A stretch of DNA of 64,000 nt from Lentibacillus sediminis (GTDB lineage Bacteria > Bacillota > Bacilli > Bacillales > Amphibacillaceae): assembly GCF_002763455.1 (NCBI RefSeq), contig NZ_NIXK01000008.1, positions 124,001 to 188,000 on the forward strand, written 5' to 3'. Position 1 is the first letter of the stretch. Each line of letters begins with the position of its first letter. Made by a program: the position numbers and the translations under genes. Below are positions 24,859 to 32,949 of the stretch, piece by piece. The notes under the pieces are model-generated. The model saw only the letters and a program-made list of their open reading frames with translations. It was not told where the DNA came from and ran no database searches.

Positions 24859-26217
24859 CTATGAAGCATGAACGGTAGCTGTCTTCTGAAAGCGACTAAT
24901 AACACCGGTGATGGCAATAACGATGATAGCCGGCAGCACCCATCCAAGCCCCTGGCTGTATAGAGGCAAGGTTTGTTCATAGAAACCTATAATTGGCTGC
25001 ATCCAGGCGAAATAATCGATTCCCAGTGATTCACAAAGCGCCTTAAGCCCATCAAAAATACTGATCAAAAACGTCACAGCAATGGTCGAGGCATAAACGA
25101 GCTGAGCGTGGTTGAACAATGGAGACAAAAATGTCAACAGCATCAGGACAATTGCCAGTGGATACAAGAACATCAGGACCGGCACAGAGTAGGTGATGAT
25201 GTTTGCCAATCCGAAGTTCGCAATGACAAAGGTCAACGTTGCAAAGAAGATAACCAGCGTCTTATAGCTAATTTTCGGAAACAGTGTATGAAAATATTCC
25301 GCATTGGCTGTTGTCAGTCCGATCGCAGTCGTTAAACATGCCAATATAATCGCGATAGCAAGCAGTACAGATCCAAACAAGCCGAAGTAATGGGAAGCAG
25401 CACTGCTTAAGACCGGACCGCCGGTTTCAAAGATTCCGAAAACTTGTGTGCTTGTTGCCCCCAAATAGGCAATCCCGGCATAGATTACTCCAAGCAGCAA
25501 TATAGCAATACTTCCTGATTTGATGGTTGTTTTGAGAATTTCATTTTTCGATGTGACACCCATTGCCCGGATCGCATTAATTACGATAATTCCAAATACC
25601 AGCGATGCAAGTGCGTCCATTGTATTATACCCTTCAAGGAAACCAGTTACAAAAGCCCCGCTTTGATAAGCTTCCTGAGGTGCTTCGATCGCTCCCAGCG
25701 GATTGATGATTGCCGTTATAAGAAGAACCGCAAGTACAATTACCAGTCCTGGCGCCAAAAATTTCCCAACATTATCAACAAGCTTGGCCGGTTTTAATGA
25801 AAATAAAAGTACTACTGCGAAAAACACTAATGTGAAAATAAATAATCCGATTTGTTGCGAAGACTCACTTACAAAAGGTGATACACCAATTTCAAACGCA
25901 ACCGTTCCCGTACGGGGCGATGCGAAAAATGGCCCGATCGTCAGATAAAGCAGTGACGTGAAAAATACGGCGTATACCGGATGTATCCGGCTAGAAAGCT
26001 CCTGCAGATTACGGCTTCCCGAAAAACTCATAGCGATGATTCCTAAGAGCGGCAGCCCTACTCCTGTGATTAAAAATCCAAAAACCGCTGGCAATAAATT
26101 TGTTCCGGCATTTTGACCCAGTTGTGCCGGAAAAATCAGATTTCCAGCTCCAAAAAATAGTGCAAACAGCATGACACCAACTGCTGTATATTGCGAAAAA
26201 GACAGTTTTCCTTTCAT
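24859..26217 (-). CDS. brnQ: Branched-chain amino acid carrier BrnQ (LIVCS family)
   Basis: A 452-residue membrane protein with about twelve helices of the LIVCS family, importing Leu, Ile and Val with Na+ or H+. The N-terminus LSFSQYTAVGVMLFALFFGAGNLIFPAQLGQNAG is diagnostic (FGAGNLIFP). The ATG at 26215-26217 follows GGGAGGGCACATC. Two TGCAATATAT motifs lie 40-95 bp upstream, matching the palindrome in the promoter of the neighbouring GntR regulator. No T-box is present in its leader. Confidence 0.92.
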   Translation of the reverse strand: MKGKLSFSQYTAVGVMLFALFFGAGNLIFPAQLGQNAGTNLLPAVFGFLITGVGLPLLGIIAMSFSGSRNLQELSSRIHPVYAVFFTSLLYLTIGPFFASPRTGTVAFEIGVSPFVSESSQQIGLFIFTLVFFAVVLLFSLKPAKLVDNVGKFLAPGLVIVLAVLLITAIINPLGAIEAPQEAYQSGAFVTGFLEGYNTMDALASLVFGIIVINAIRAMGVTSKNEILKTTIKSGSIAILLLGVIYAGIAYLGATSTQVFGIFETGGPVLSSAASHYFGLFGSVLLAIAIILACLTTAIGLTTANAEYFHTLFPKISYKTLVIFFATLTFVIANFGLANIITYSVPVLMFLYPLAIVLMLLTFLSPLFNHAQLVYASTIAVTFLISIFDGLKALCESLGIDYFAWMQPIIGFYEQTLPLYSQGLGWVLPAIIVIAITGVISRFQKTATVHAS

Positions 26218-26252
26218 GATGTGCCCTCCCTATGATAGTTATGACTTTATAC

Positions 26253-26312
26253 CCATATGCAATATATCAATAAAATCTATCATACGCTCTTTCATTCCAA
26301 AATGCAATATAT
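26253..26312 (-). promoter_or_regulatory. Candidate GntR-binding sites upstream of brnQ
   Basis: Two copies of the core TGCAATATAT (26258-26267 and 26303-26312), 45 bp apart. The first extends to ATATGCAATATATCA, the complement of 15 bases of the 23710-23726 palindrome. The positions fit operator sites in the brnQ promoter region. Confidence 0.55.
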
Positions 26313-26637
26313 TACGTAATATTTTTTGACGATTTACGTAAATTAAAATTTAATACCGAGAGAATCTGACAAAAAGCTCAGCAGTGGTGCTGCCGGGACC
26401 CTTTTGTCCAATAGGAATGTTTAATGATGCAAAGTTGAAACATATCAGTGAGTATATCTTTTAAACAGATGATAAAGACAATGATTATAATTCGCCACCC
26501 GTGACAAACTAACCATACCTTTTACCGCAAATTAATGAATCCATGAGAGAAGTACCAGGAACAAACACTTGAAATAAAAGAACGATACAGAGCATTCAAT
26601 AAATACAGTTCGTGCAGAAAATTTTACCTTTACCCTT

Positions 26638-26663
26638 GTTAATGTTATAAGAAAGAAGGGTAT
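26638..26663 (+). promoter_or_regulatory. Sigma-B-like promoter
   Basis: GTTAAT (26638-26643), 14 bp, GGGTAT (26658-26663); the -10 matches the sigma-B consensus exactly and the -35 at five of six positions. It would start a transcript near 26670 that runs toward the hairpin at 26711-26752 and the BCCT gene. Confidence 0.5.
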
Positions 26664-26669
26664 ACAAAA

Positions 26670-26752
26670 GCAGCGGTGGAGAAATAGCACAAATCAAGAA
26701 GAGGTGCAAAGAGGCTAACCTCGACAAATGCTCGGGGAAGCCTTTTAAAATG
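26670..26752 (+). ncRNA. Candidate sigma-B-driven small RNA or leader with terminator
   Basis: Between the sigma-B-like promoter and the BCCT gene lies an untranslatable stretch ending in the hairpin AGGCT-aa-CCTCGA / TCGGGG-a-AGCCT followed by TTTT. An upstream GCAC/GTGC pair can also form. It contains no credible open frame. A separate sigma-A-like promoter follows at 26793, so this could be an independent RNA of about 80 nt, or an attenuated leader of the osmolyte carrier. It matches no riboswitch class I know. Confidence 0.35.
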
Positions 26753-26792
26753 CAACAGACATAAGGTTGGAGTATGTCAATGCCCGAAATAA

Positions 26793-26820
26793 TTGACATG
26801 ATGTCTGGGAATGTTACACT
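26793..26820 (+). promoter_or_regulatory. Sigma-A-like promoter of the second BCCT gene
   Basis: TTGACA (26793-26798), 16 bp, TACACT (26815-26820), about 40 bp before the AGGGAGG ribosome-binding site. Confidence 0.55.
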
Positions 26821-26859
26821 GTAAGAGTTTTGACCAAAAATTACTAGGGAGGTCTTATT

Positions 26860-28479
26860 ATTAAATCCAAGACGATTACATCTGTTTTTTGGGTATCACT
26901 TGTCATCGTATCTGTATTTATCATTTGGGGAGCTTTTTTCCCTGCGAATGTAGAATATGTATTAGGCGTGATTGATGGGTTTATTTCAAATACATTTGGC
27001 TGGTTTTACTTGCTGGTTACGACAGGATTTGTTGTGCTTGCACTGTTTTTGATCTTCGGGCCATATGCAAAAATTAAACTTGGAAAGCCTGATGATAAGC
27101 CTGAGTATAGTTATTTTACCTGGTTTGCGTTTCTGTTCACCGCCGGCATGGGGGTCGGTCTCGTATTCTACGGGGTGACGGAACCTATCACCCATTATTA
27201 TTCCCCTCCTTCTGCTGACCCTGAAACGGTAGCAGCTGCGGAAGAGTCCATGCAGTACACTTTATTCCACTGGGGATTCCATCCATGGGCAACATACGCG
27301 GTGCTTGCACTGGCATTGGCTTATTTCAAATTCCGCCACCGTGCTCCAGCTTTGATCAGTTCTGCTTTTGCACCGCTGATTGGCGATCGCACGAAAGGCC
27401 CTTTGGGGATCGCTATTGATACACTCGCCGTTTTTGCAACGGTATTTGGTATCGCAACATCGTTAGGACTTGGTGCAACACAGATTACAGCAGGCTTGAA
27501 CTATACCTTTGAAGGAATCCCAAATACATTAACGACCAATCTGATTGTCATTTTCGTTATCACCGTATTATTTATGCTTTCTGCTTCTACAGGCATTAAC
27601 CGGGGTATTCGTTATTTAAGCTGGACAAATATTGTTCTTGCCGTCGCATTGATGCTTTTTGTATTTATTCTCGGCAACTCTGTACGGATGGTCGAGGCAT
27701 TTACAACAACGGTAGGTAATTATCTGCAAAACCTTCCAAGCATGACACTGGGCATGAATACCTTTACCGGTGACAGAAGTTTCCTTAATGATTGGACACT
27801 CTTTTATTGGGCCTGGTGGATCGGCTGGTCGCCTTTTGTTGGAACCTTTATTGCTCGGGTTTCACGAGGGAGGACGATTCGTGAATTTGTCTTAGGGGTA
27901 ACTTTAGTCCCGGTCATATTCAGTGCCTTCTGGTTCTCTGTTTTCGGTATTGCCGGATTTGAAATGGATCAAGCCCAAGGCGGCATTATCCACCAGCTAA
28001 TGAACGAGGCGGGCAATGAGGTCGCGTTATTTGCATTTCTTGAGTCACAACCAATGGCAGCCGTAGTTATGGGTATCGCAGTGCTCTTGATTGCATCCTT
28101 CTTCATTACTTCTGCCGATTCCGGTACATTTGTGCTTGGCATGCTGACAACTGGAGGCAAATTAAATCCAGGAACGGGCGTTAAGATTGTCTGGGGCGTT
28201 ATCCTTGCCGGTACTGCAGCAGTACTATTATGGTCTGGCGGGCTGTCGGCACTCCAAATGGCCATGCTGATTGCAGCATTCCCGTTCGCAATATTAATGG
28301 TCTTTATGTGCATCTCGCTCCTCAAAGCGCTGAAAAGCGAACATGGCATATTGATGATGGAAAGAAAACAGCGCGAACATGACCCGCAGTTCCGAGAAGC
28401 GCAGAAGAAAGAACTCAGAAGAATGCGCGAAGGATTTGAAGAAACACTTCCTGATCCTGAGGATGAAAAAAATAATTAA
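26860..28479 (+). CDS. BCCT-family glycine betaine/choline transporter, apparent ATT start
   Basis: A carrier of about 539 residues with the sodium-coupled betaine motif GMGVGLVFYGVTEP and the W-rich YWAWWIGWSPFVGTFIARVSRGRTIREF segment, most like OpuD/BetP. The first ATG/GTG/TTG in frame is a GTG at 26968, which would delete membrane segment 1. The open frame continues upstream with typical BCCT TM1 sequence (TITSVFWVSLVIVSVFIIWG), and an ideal AGGGAGG lies seven bases before an ATT codon at 26860, just after an in-frame stop. I therefore annotate an ATT start. A terminator follows at 28485. Confidence 0.85.
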   Translation: MKSKTITSVFWVSLVIVSVFIIWGAFFPANVEYVLGVIDGFISNTFGWFYLLVTTGFVVLALFLIFGPYAKIKLGKPDDKPEYSYFTWFAFLFTAGMGVGLVFYGVTEPITHYYSPPSADPETVAAAEESMQYTLFHWGFHPWATYAVLALALAYFKFRHRAPALISSAFAPLIGDRTKGPLGIAIDTLAVFATVFGIATSLGLGATQITAGLNYTFEGIPNTLTTNLIVIFVITVLFMLSASTGINRGIRYLSWTNIVLAVALMLFVFILGNSVRMVEAFTTTVGNYLQNLPSMTLGMNTFTGDRSFLNDWTLFYWAWWIGWSPFVGTFIARVSRGRTIREFVLGVTLVPVIFSAFWFSVFGIAGFEMDQAQGGIIHQLMNEAGNEVALFAFLESQPMAAVVMGIAVLLIASFFITSADSGTFVLGMLTTGGKLNPGTGVKIVWGVILAGTAAVLLWSGGLSALQMAMLIAAFPFAILMVFMCISLLKALKSEHGILMMERKQREHDPQFREAQKKELRRMREGFEETLPDPEDEKNN

Positions 28480-28484
28480 TGAAG

Positions 28485-28532
28485 AAAGCTGTCCAGAAAG
28501 GGGGTCTCCTCCAAACTCTGGACAGCTTTTTT
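28485..28532 (+). terminator. Terminator of the second BCCT gene
   Basis: AGCTGTCCAGA / TCTGGACAGCT stem with a 19-base loop followed by TTTTTT. Confidence 0.9.
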
Positions 28533-28600
28533 GTATCGTACTTTAGCGAAATATCCAATAGACCGCTATTATCAGGCAAAAATCAGGAGAAAAGTGTGTA

Positions 28601-29797
28601 TCATTCTCCCTCTTCCTCTGGCGCTTTTTGAAATAAAGCTTCCGGAATCATTTCAAACCCTTCAATCACCGTGTTTTCTTCCACTTCCATCATTAAGAAA
28701 CGTTTCCCATTGAAATGGACTTGACGGACATGTCTTAAGTCTTGTGGGCTGATGGAGATATTCGCTATTTTCGTCTCAATTTTGATCGATTTTGATGTGT
28801 ATTTTGGTACAATGCTGGTTGCTTTAAACTCGTAACGTTCGTCGTCAACCACCGTTTTAAAAGCGGACTCAACCTTTTCGGTGCTGACATCTTCTATTCC
28901 ACTGCTTGTTAAAACATTTTCTACATCTTTGTAGTCTAATTTTGGTATGTCTTCCTCTTCATTCTCTTCTACGACACGATGAATCTCTTCATATACATTG
29001 GAAAGTGTGGACGTATTGATTTTTTGATCACCAGCTACGTTTTTCACTATTTCCTCAAAAACTATTTTATCCTGTGCAGCAGTCATGATCTCTTCCGCAT
29101 TTAAAACTTCCTCTATAAAATGATAATCCAGCTCATTCTTCTTCCCTGCCGAGTAAAGAACATGGTTGACATCCGCAGCATTATCCGTAATAGAAGGAAA
29201 TAAAAAGCCTGATATAGGAGCTTTCAAATTGATAATTGGATCAACCACAATATTATACTTAAACTCCTTTTCCACATAATCAAACAGTAATTCTTTTTTC
29301 GGGTCCTGCGTTTTATTCATGCTGCATAAAATAAAGGGATGGGAATAAACGGTATCCCGTTCACTTTCTTCCGCCTCGTCACTCACGCCTTTCATCGGTT
29401 TCATATATTCTCCCTTAATAAACGTTATAACAATATCCATTTCGTATTGTTTATCTTTCAGCATTTTTTCTACGAGCTTGAGCATATGCCCTTTCCATTC
29501 TTCCGTATCATTGCTTAAAAGGCCTTGATGAAGAATGAGCTGACTGTTGTTTTCCGCATCACGCTGGAACTTTAATTCAAATAACTTTTCATCCAATTGA
29601 CCGGTAAGTACTTTTTTAAAGTTGTCCATAAACAACTCCTGCTGCTCCGTCTCCAGCATTTCAAATGGCGAACTCTGGTGGTGGTAAATATCACTTGATT
29701 CTTTCATGATATACACAGTAAAAATTTCATGTATTTTTAATAAATCGTTATCGACTTTAAATTGTTTGCGGATATCTGCTATGTCTTTTTTGTCCAA
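28601..29797 (-). CDS. DUF4317 family protein
   Basis: A 398-residue acidic cytoplasmic protein whose start LDKKDIADIRKQFKVDNDLLKIHEIFTVYI is typical of the DUF4317 family of Firmicutes. Function is unknown. The TTG at 29795-29797 follows AGGAGTGGAG; an in-frame ATG at 29851 gives an unlikely extension with no ribosome-binding site. It is monocistronic. Confidence 0.82.
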   Translation of the reverse strand: MDKKDIADIRKQFKVDNDLLKIHEIFTVYIMKESSDIYHHQSSPFEMLETEQQELFMDNFKKVLTGQLDEKLFELKFQRDAENNSQLILHQGLLSNDTEEWKGHMLKLVEKMLKDKQYEMDIVITFIKGEYMKPMKGVSDEAEESERDTVYSHPFILCSMNKTQDPKKELLFDYVEKEFKYNIVVDPIINLKAPISGFLFPSITDNAADVNHVLYSAGKKNELDYHFIEEVLNAEEIMTAAQDKIVFEEIVKNVAGDQKINTSTLSNVYEEIHRVVEENEEEDIPKLDYKDVENVLTSSGIEDVSTEKVESAFKTVVDDERYEFKATSIVPKYTSKSIKIETKIANISISPQDLRHVRQVHFNGKRFLMMEVEENTVIEGFEMIPEALFQKAPEEEGE

Positions 29798-30130
29798 AGT
29801 TGCTCCACTCCTATGTTGATTATCTGTGTGTTTGTACACGCATTCTATCATTTTATCATAGAAGCGAACTGTTTTTCCGTTCTCCGTTGAAGTTTTCCCT
29901 TTGAAGTATGCAACAAAAAAATTATAAATAAAGTGGTTGATTTTTTCTCTACTTCTTCCACTTTATATAGTAAGCGTAAAAAAGAGGTGAAAAATAACCT
30001 TGTTCTAATGAGAACATGCTAGATTTCCCTGGTGAAACATGGATAGTATATACGCGAAACGGGGGATTTGGCCAATCCGGAAAGTGCGTGGTTGGAAGAG
30101 GTATGCGAGAAAAACCGTAAATCTCCCCAA
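29798..30130. other. Intergenic gap without recognisable feature
   Basis: Between the divergent DUF4317 and mhqR genes I see no gene, hairpin terminator or known repeat, apart from promoter elements closer to each gene. Confidence 0.6.
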
Positions 30131-30181
30131 TTGACAGCCTCATAAAACGCTGATAAGATATAAATATAATACGAATTCGTA
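30131..30181 (+). promoter_or_regulatory. mhqR promoter with palindromic operator
   Basis: TTGACA (30131-30136), 17 bp, TAAGAT (30154-30159), followed just past the expected start point by the perfect palindrome TACGAATTCGTA (30170-30181). Its centre CGAATTCG is shared with the MhqR box, suggesting autorepression. Confidence 0.65.
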
Positions 30182-30227
30182 ATGAATGAATTAAGCACTT
30201 GTTGATAGCTGGAGGTGAAAAATAAAC

Positions 30228-30656
30228 ATGAAAAAAAATCATCTTAAAGCATTTACCGTACTAAATAGAGCGACCCAATCTGTACAAAAAGCCGTCAGAA
30301 AAGATGTGGCCCGCTATGGGTTAAATCTAAATGAGTTTGCTGTTTTGGAATTGCTTTATCATAAAGGCGACCAGCCGATCCAATCTCTTGGAAAGAAAAT
30401 CCTGGTTGCAAGCTCAAGTATTACGTATGTTGTCGATAAGCTTGAAAAAAAAGGGTATATTCACCGGAGACCTTGTGAAGATGATCGCCGTGTCATGTAT
30501 GCAGCCATTACCGAATCAGGCAAAGAGTTTATGGAAGAGGCATTTCCGGAGCATGAAAAGAAAATCGAATCCATTTTTAATGAATGGTCTGATGAAGAAA
30601 TGGAAGTGGCGATCGATTTGCTTAAACGACTCGGTTATCACCTGGAAAAAATGTAA
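30228..30656 (+). CDS. mhqR: MarR-family quinone-responsive repressor (MhqR-like)
   Basis: A 142-residue MarR winged-helix protein; the recognition region is QSLGKKILVASSSITYVVDKLEKKGYIHRRPCEDDRR. B. subtilis MhqR represses dioxygenase and esterase genes and is released by hydroquinone or diamide-type stress. Here the next genes are exactly such functions, and an MhqR-box-like palindrome precedes them. The ATG follows AGGTGAAAAATAAAC. Cys in RRPCEDDRR could be redox-relevant, but this is speculation. Confidence 0.85.
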   Translation: MKKNHLKAFTVLNRATQSVQKAVRKDVARYGLNLNEFAVLELLYHKGDQPIQSLGKKILVASSSITYVVDKLEKKGYIHRRPCEDDRRVMYAAITESGKEFMEEAFPEHEKKIESIFNEWSDEEMEVAIDLLKRLGYHLEKM

Positions 30657-30684
30657 AAGTGCTTGATTATTATTTTTTTGCTTT

Positions 30685-30706
30685 ATAGTTCAAATTCGAG
30701 ATATAT
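30685..30706. promoter_or_regulatory. MhqR-box-like operator upstream of spx and dioxygenase genes
   Basis: The complement reads ATATATCTCGAATTTGAACT, close to the ATCTCGAATTCGAGAT palindrome bound by B. subtilis MhqR. It overlaps or adjoins a TATAGT -10-like hexamer and precedes the five-gene detoxification operon. Confidence 0.6.
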
Positions 30707-30738
30707 AAAACAATAATATGCAAATTAAAAATTAACGT

Positions 30739-30887
30739 GGTTGATGGAAATTGTGACCTAGACTGCCGCTGCGGAAATACCCTGAGACTCCTGCGGGATG
30801 GTAAGCATAGGTGAGACCCCTCAAGCAGAGACAGCGCGAGGAGGCTCACCAGCGCTCAGCAGGTGCGAAGGGGATTTCCGCAACGGC
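30739..30887. repeat. GC-rich dispersed repeat, copy A
   Basis: About 150 bp bounded by TGCCGCTGCGGAAATACC and its inverted counterpart GGGATTTCCGCAACGG, with internal GAGACTCCTGCGGGA, TAGGTGAGACCCC and AGGAGGCTCACC blocks. Related copies occur at 50306-50460, 50514-50641, 53641-53791 and 54015-54142. This copy lies in the leader between the MhqR box and spx. Confidence 0.9.
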
Positions 30888-30966
30888 GATTATAAAAACC
30901 CACTGATTTACGTCGTCGTTTATAAATTTTGTAATGAAAAAGCCAATAACAATAAGGAGTGATCTC

Positions 30967-31362
30967 ATGGTAACTCTATATACAACACCAAGCTGCACAT
31001 CCTGCAGGAAGGCAAAAAAATGGCTGCAGGAACAAGAAATACCGTTTACGGAGCGTAATTTGTTCAATGAGCCATTATCGGCGGACGAAATTAAGGGCAT
31101 CTTACGTTTAACGGAAGATGGCACCGATGAGATTATTTCGAGGCGCTCGAAAGTCTTCCAAAATATAGACGTTAATATAGACCAATTACCAATAAGGAAT
31201 CTTTTCCGATTGATCGAGGAGAATCCCGGCATCCTCAGAAGGCCCATCATCATGGACGAAAAGCGGCTGCAAGTAGGCTATAACGAAGACGAGATCCGCA
31301 TGTTTCTGCCAAGAACCATTCGAAAGTTTCAAATGCAGGAATATCAGAAGCAAACATCATAA
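30967..31362 (+). CDS. spx: Spx-family transcriptional regulator (paralogue)
   Basis: A 131-residue protein almost identical in layout to Spx, the RNA polymerase alpha-CTD-binding regulator of disulfide stress: redox switch C10-T-S-C13 ([15 protein letters not shown]), RSKVFQ, and [28 protein letters not shown]. Spx is normally destroyed by ClpXP through its C-terminal Leu-Ala/Val-Asn; here the end is YQKQTS, so turnover could differ. The ATG at 30967 follows AAGGAGTGATCTC. It is the first gene of the MhqR-type operon, unlike the usual spx locus, so it is probably a second copy. Confidence 0.88.
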   Translation: MVTLYTTPSCTSCRKAKKWLQEQEIPFTERNLFNEPLSADEIKGILRLTEDGTDEIISRRSKVFQNIDVNIDQLPIRNLFRLIEENPGILRRPIIMDEKRLQVGYNEDEIRMFLPRTIRKFQMQEYQKQTS

Positions 31363-31376
31363 AGGAGCAAATCGAA

Positions 31377-32315
31377 ATGAAAAAAACAGCAGGCATCCAC
31401 CACATTACCGCAATTGTCGGTCACCCGCAGGAAAATGTGGACTTCTACGCAGGTGTCTTAGGACTAAGGATGGTGAAAAAGACCATTAACTTTGATGATC
31501 CGGGTACGTATCATCTTTACTTTGGCAATAATGGCGGGAAACCAGGTACCATTATCACCTTCTTCCCATGGGCCGGTGCATTCCAAGGTAAAATTGGCGG
31601 CGGCCAGGTCGGTGTCACCACCTACGTCATCCCGGTTGGTTCCATACCATTTTGGAAAAATAGATTAGAAAAACACAATATCGAATTTCGTAAGTCCGAA
31701 CGATTTGGAGAAACGTATCTGGAATTTGCGGATACTCACGGACTGCAATTGGAACTTGTAGAAAGAGAAGATGGCGAACAAAACAATTGGACATCGGGGG
31801 ATGTAACGCCAGAGACAGCGATTAAAGGTTTTGGCGGCGCAATCCTTCTGTCAACCAACCCTGAGAAGACGCAAAAAACCCTGCAGGAAGTGATGGGTCT
31901 TGAGAAAGTTGGAGAAGAAGATGATCTTGTTCGATTCCAATCCTACGGGGAAATTGGTAATATCATCGATGTGAAACAAACACCACTCGGGCGCGGGGAA
32001 ATGGGCGTAGGAACCGTTCATCATATTGCATGGCGGGCAAAAGATGATGACGACCAACTGGATTGGCAGCAATATGTAGGAAACAAAGGTTATGGGGTTA
32101 CTCCTGTTCAAGATAGAAATTATTTTAATGCAATTTATTTCAGAGAGCATGGAGAAATACTATTTGAAATTGCCACAGATCCACCAGGATTCGCCCATGA
32201 TGAACCTTATGAAACAATGGGTCAGGAATTAAAACTGCCATCCCAATATGAACAGTACCGTGAACAGCTGAATCAACGGTTAATTCCAATCAAAGTAAAA
32301 AATACCGATAAATAA
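31377..32315 (+). CDS. Ring-cleaving dioxygenase (MhqA/MhqO-like)
   Basis: A 312-residue protein of two vicinal-oxygen-chelate (glyoxalase-fold) modules. Probable metal ligands are His in GIHHITAI, His in TVHHIAWR and Glu in GEILFEIATDPPGF. MhqA/E/O-type enzymes open hydroquinone or catechol rings and protect against quinones. The start follows AAAGGAGCAAATCGAA, 14 bp after spx. It is one of two paralogous dioxygenases here. Confidence 0.9.
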   Translation: MKKTAGIHHITAIVGHPQENVDFYAGVLGLRMVKKTINFDDPGTYHLYFGNNGGKPGTIITFFPWAGAFQGKIGGGQVGVTTYVIPVGSIPFWKNRLEKHNIEFRKSERFGETYLEFADTHGLQLELVEREDGEQNNWTSGDVTPETAIKGFGGAILLSTNPEKTQKTLQEVMGLEKVGEEDDLVRFQSYGEIGNIIDVKQTPLGRGEMGVGTVHHIAWRAKDDDDQLDWQQYVGNKGYGVTPVQDRNYFNAIYFREHGEILFEIATDPPGFAHDEPYETMGQELKLPSQYEQYREQLNQRLIPIKVKNTDK

Positions 32316-32326
32316 GGGGAATATTC

Positions 32327-32923
32327 ATGCTTTCTTTTGATCCTGCAAATAATACAGAACGGGAAAACTATAAGTTGCTGATCGGCAGTATTGTTCCAAG
32401 GCCAATTGCGTTTGTTACAAGTGTCAGTGATGATGGAACAGTAAACGGAGCACCATTCAGCTATTTCAATGCTGTTTCGTCCAACCCGCCGATGCTATCT
32501 GTATCTGTCGGCCGCAGAAACGGGGATAGGAAAGATACAGCCCGAAACATTTTGGGAAATAAAGAATTTGTTGTTCACATCGTGGATGAACAAAATGTCG
32601 ACAATATAAACATCACGGCAGCCTCCTTGCCGCCCGAGGTGAGTGAAATTGGTAAAGCGGATTTATCACTTGTGGAAAGTGAAACAGTGTCCGTACCGGG
32701 AATTAAAGAAGCTAAAGTCCGATTTGAATGCACCCTGGAGCATTCCCTGGAACTGGGAGAAAGCACAGACCTCTTAATCGGAAAGGTCGTTCGTTTTCAT
32801 ATAAATGAAGAAATATATGAAAACGGGCGGATCAACCATCAAACACTAGCAGCGGTCAGCCGATTAGCCGGCTCTGATTACTCGAAGATCGGTGATGTAT
32901 TTTCTATCGAACGGCCAAAATAA
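32327..32923 (+). CDS. Flavin reductase-like FMN-binding protein
   Basis: A 198-residue split-barrel flavin-binding protein: LLIGSIVPRPIAFVTSVSDDGTVNGAPFSYFNAVSSNPPM is the family core. Such proteins reduce FMN or accept flavin-bound electrons, often to supply monooxygenases or reduce quinones. It sits between the two dioxygenase genes with 11-26-bp gaps, so it is part of the quinone-detoxification operon. The start follows AAGGGGAATATTC. Confidence 0.88.
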   Translation: MLSFDPANNTERENYKLLIGSIVPRPIAFVTSVSDDGTVNGAPFSYFNAVSSNPPMLSVSVGRRNGDRKDTARNILGNKEFVVHIVDEQNVDNINITAASLPPEVSEIGKADLSLVESETVSVPGIKEAKVRFECTLEHSLELGESTDLLIGKVVRFHINEEIYENGRINHQTLAAVSRLAGSDYSKIGDVFSIERPK

Positions 32924-32949
32924 ATTATTCAATATTGGAGGATTTTATC

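Noticed and set aside
26218-26340. T-box or CodY control of brnQ
   Set aside because: Neither the GGTGGTACCGCG T-box core nor a convincing AATTTTCWGAAAATT CodY box is present.
26670-26752. c-di-AMP (ydaO) or glycine riboswitch upstream of the BCCT gene
   Set aside because: A GCTAACCTC segment recalls the ydaO motif, but the conserved GGGGGTGAA core and other required elements are absent.
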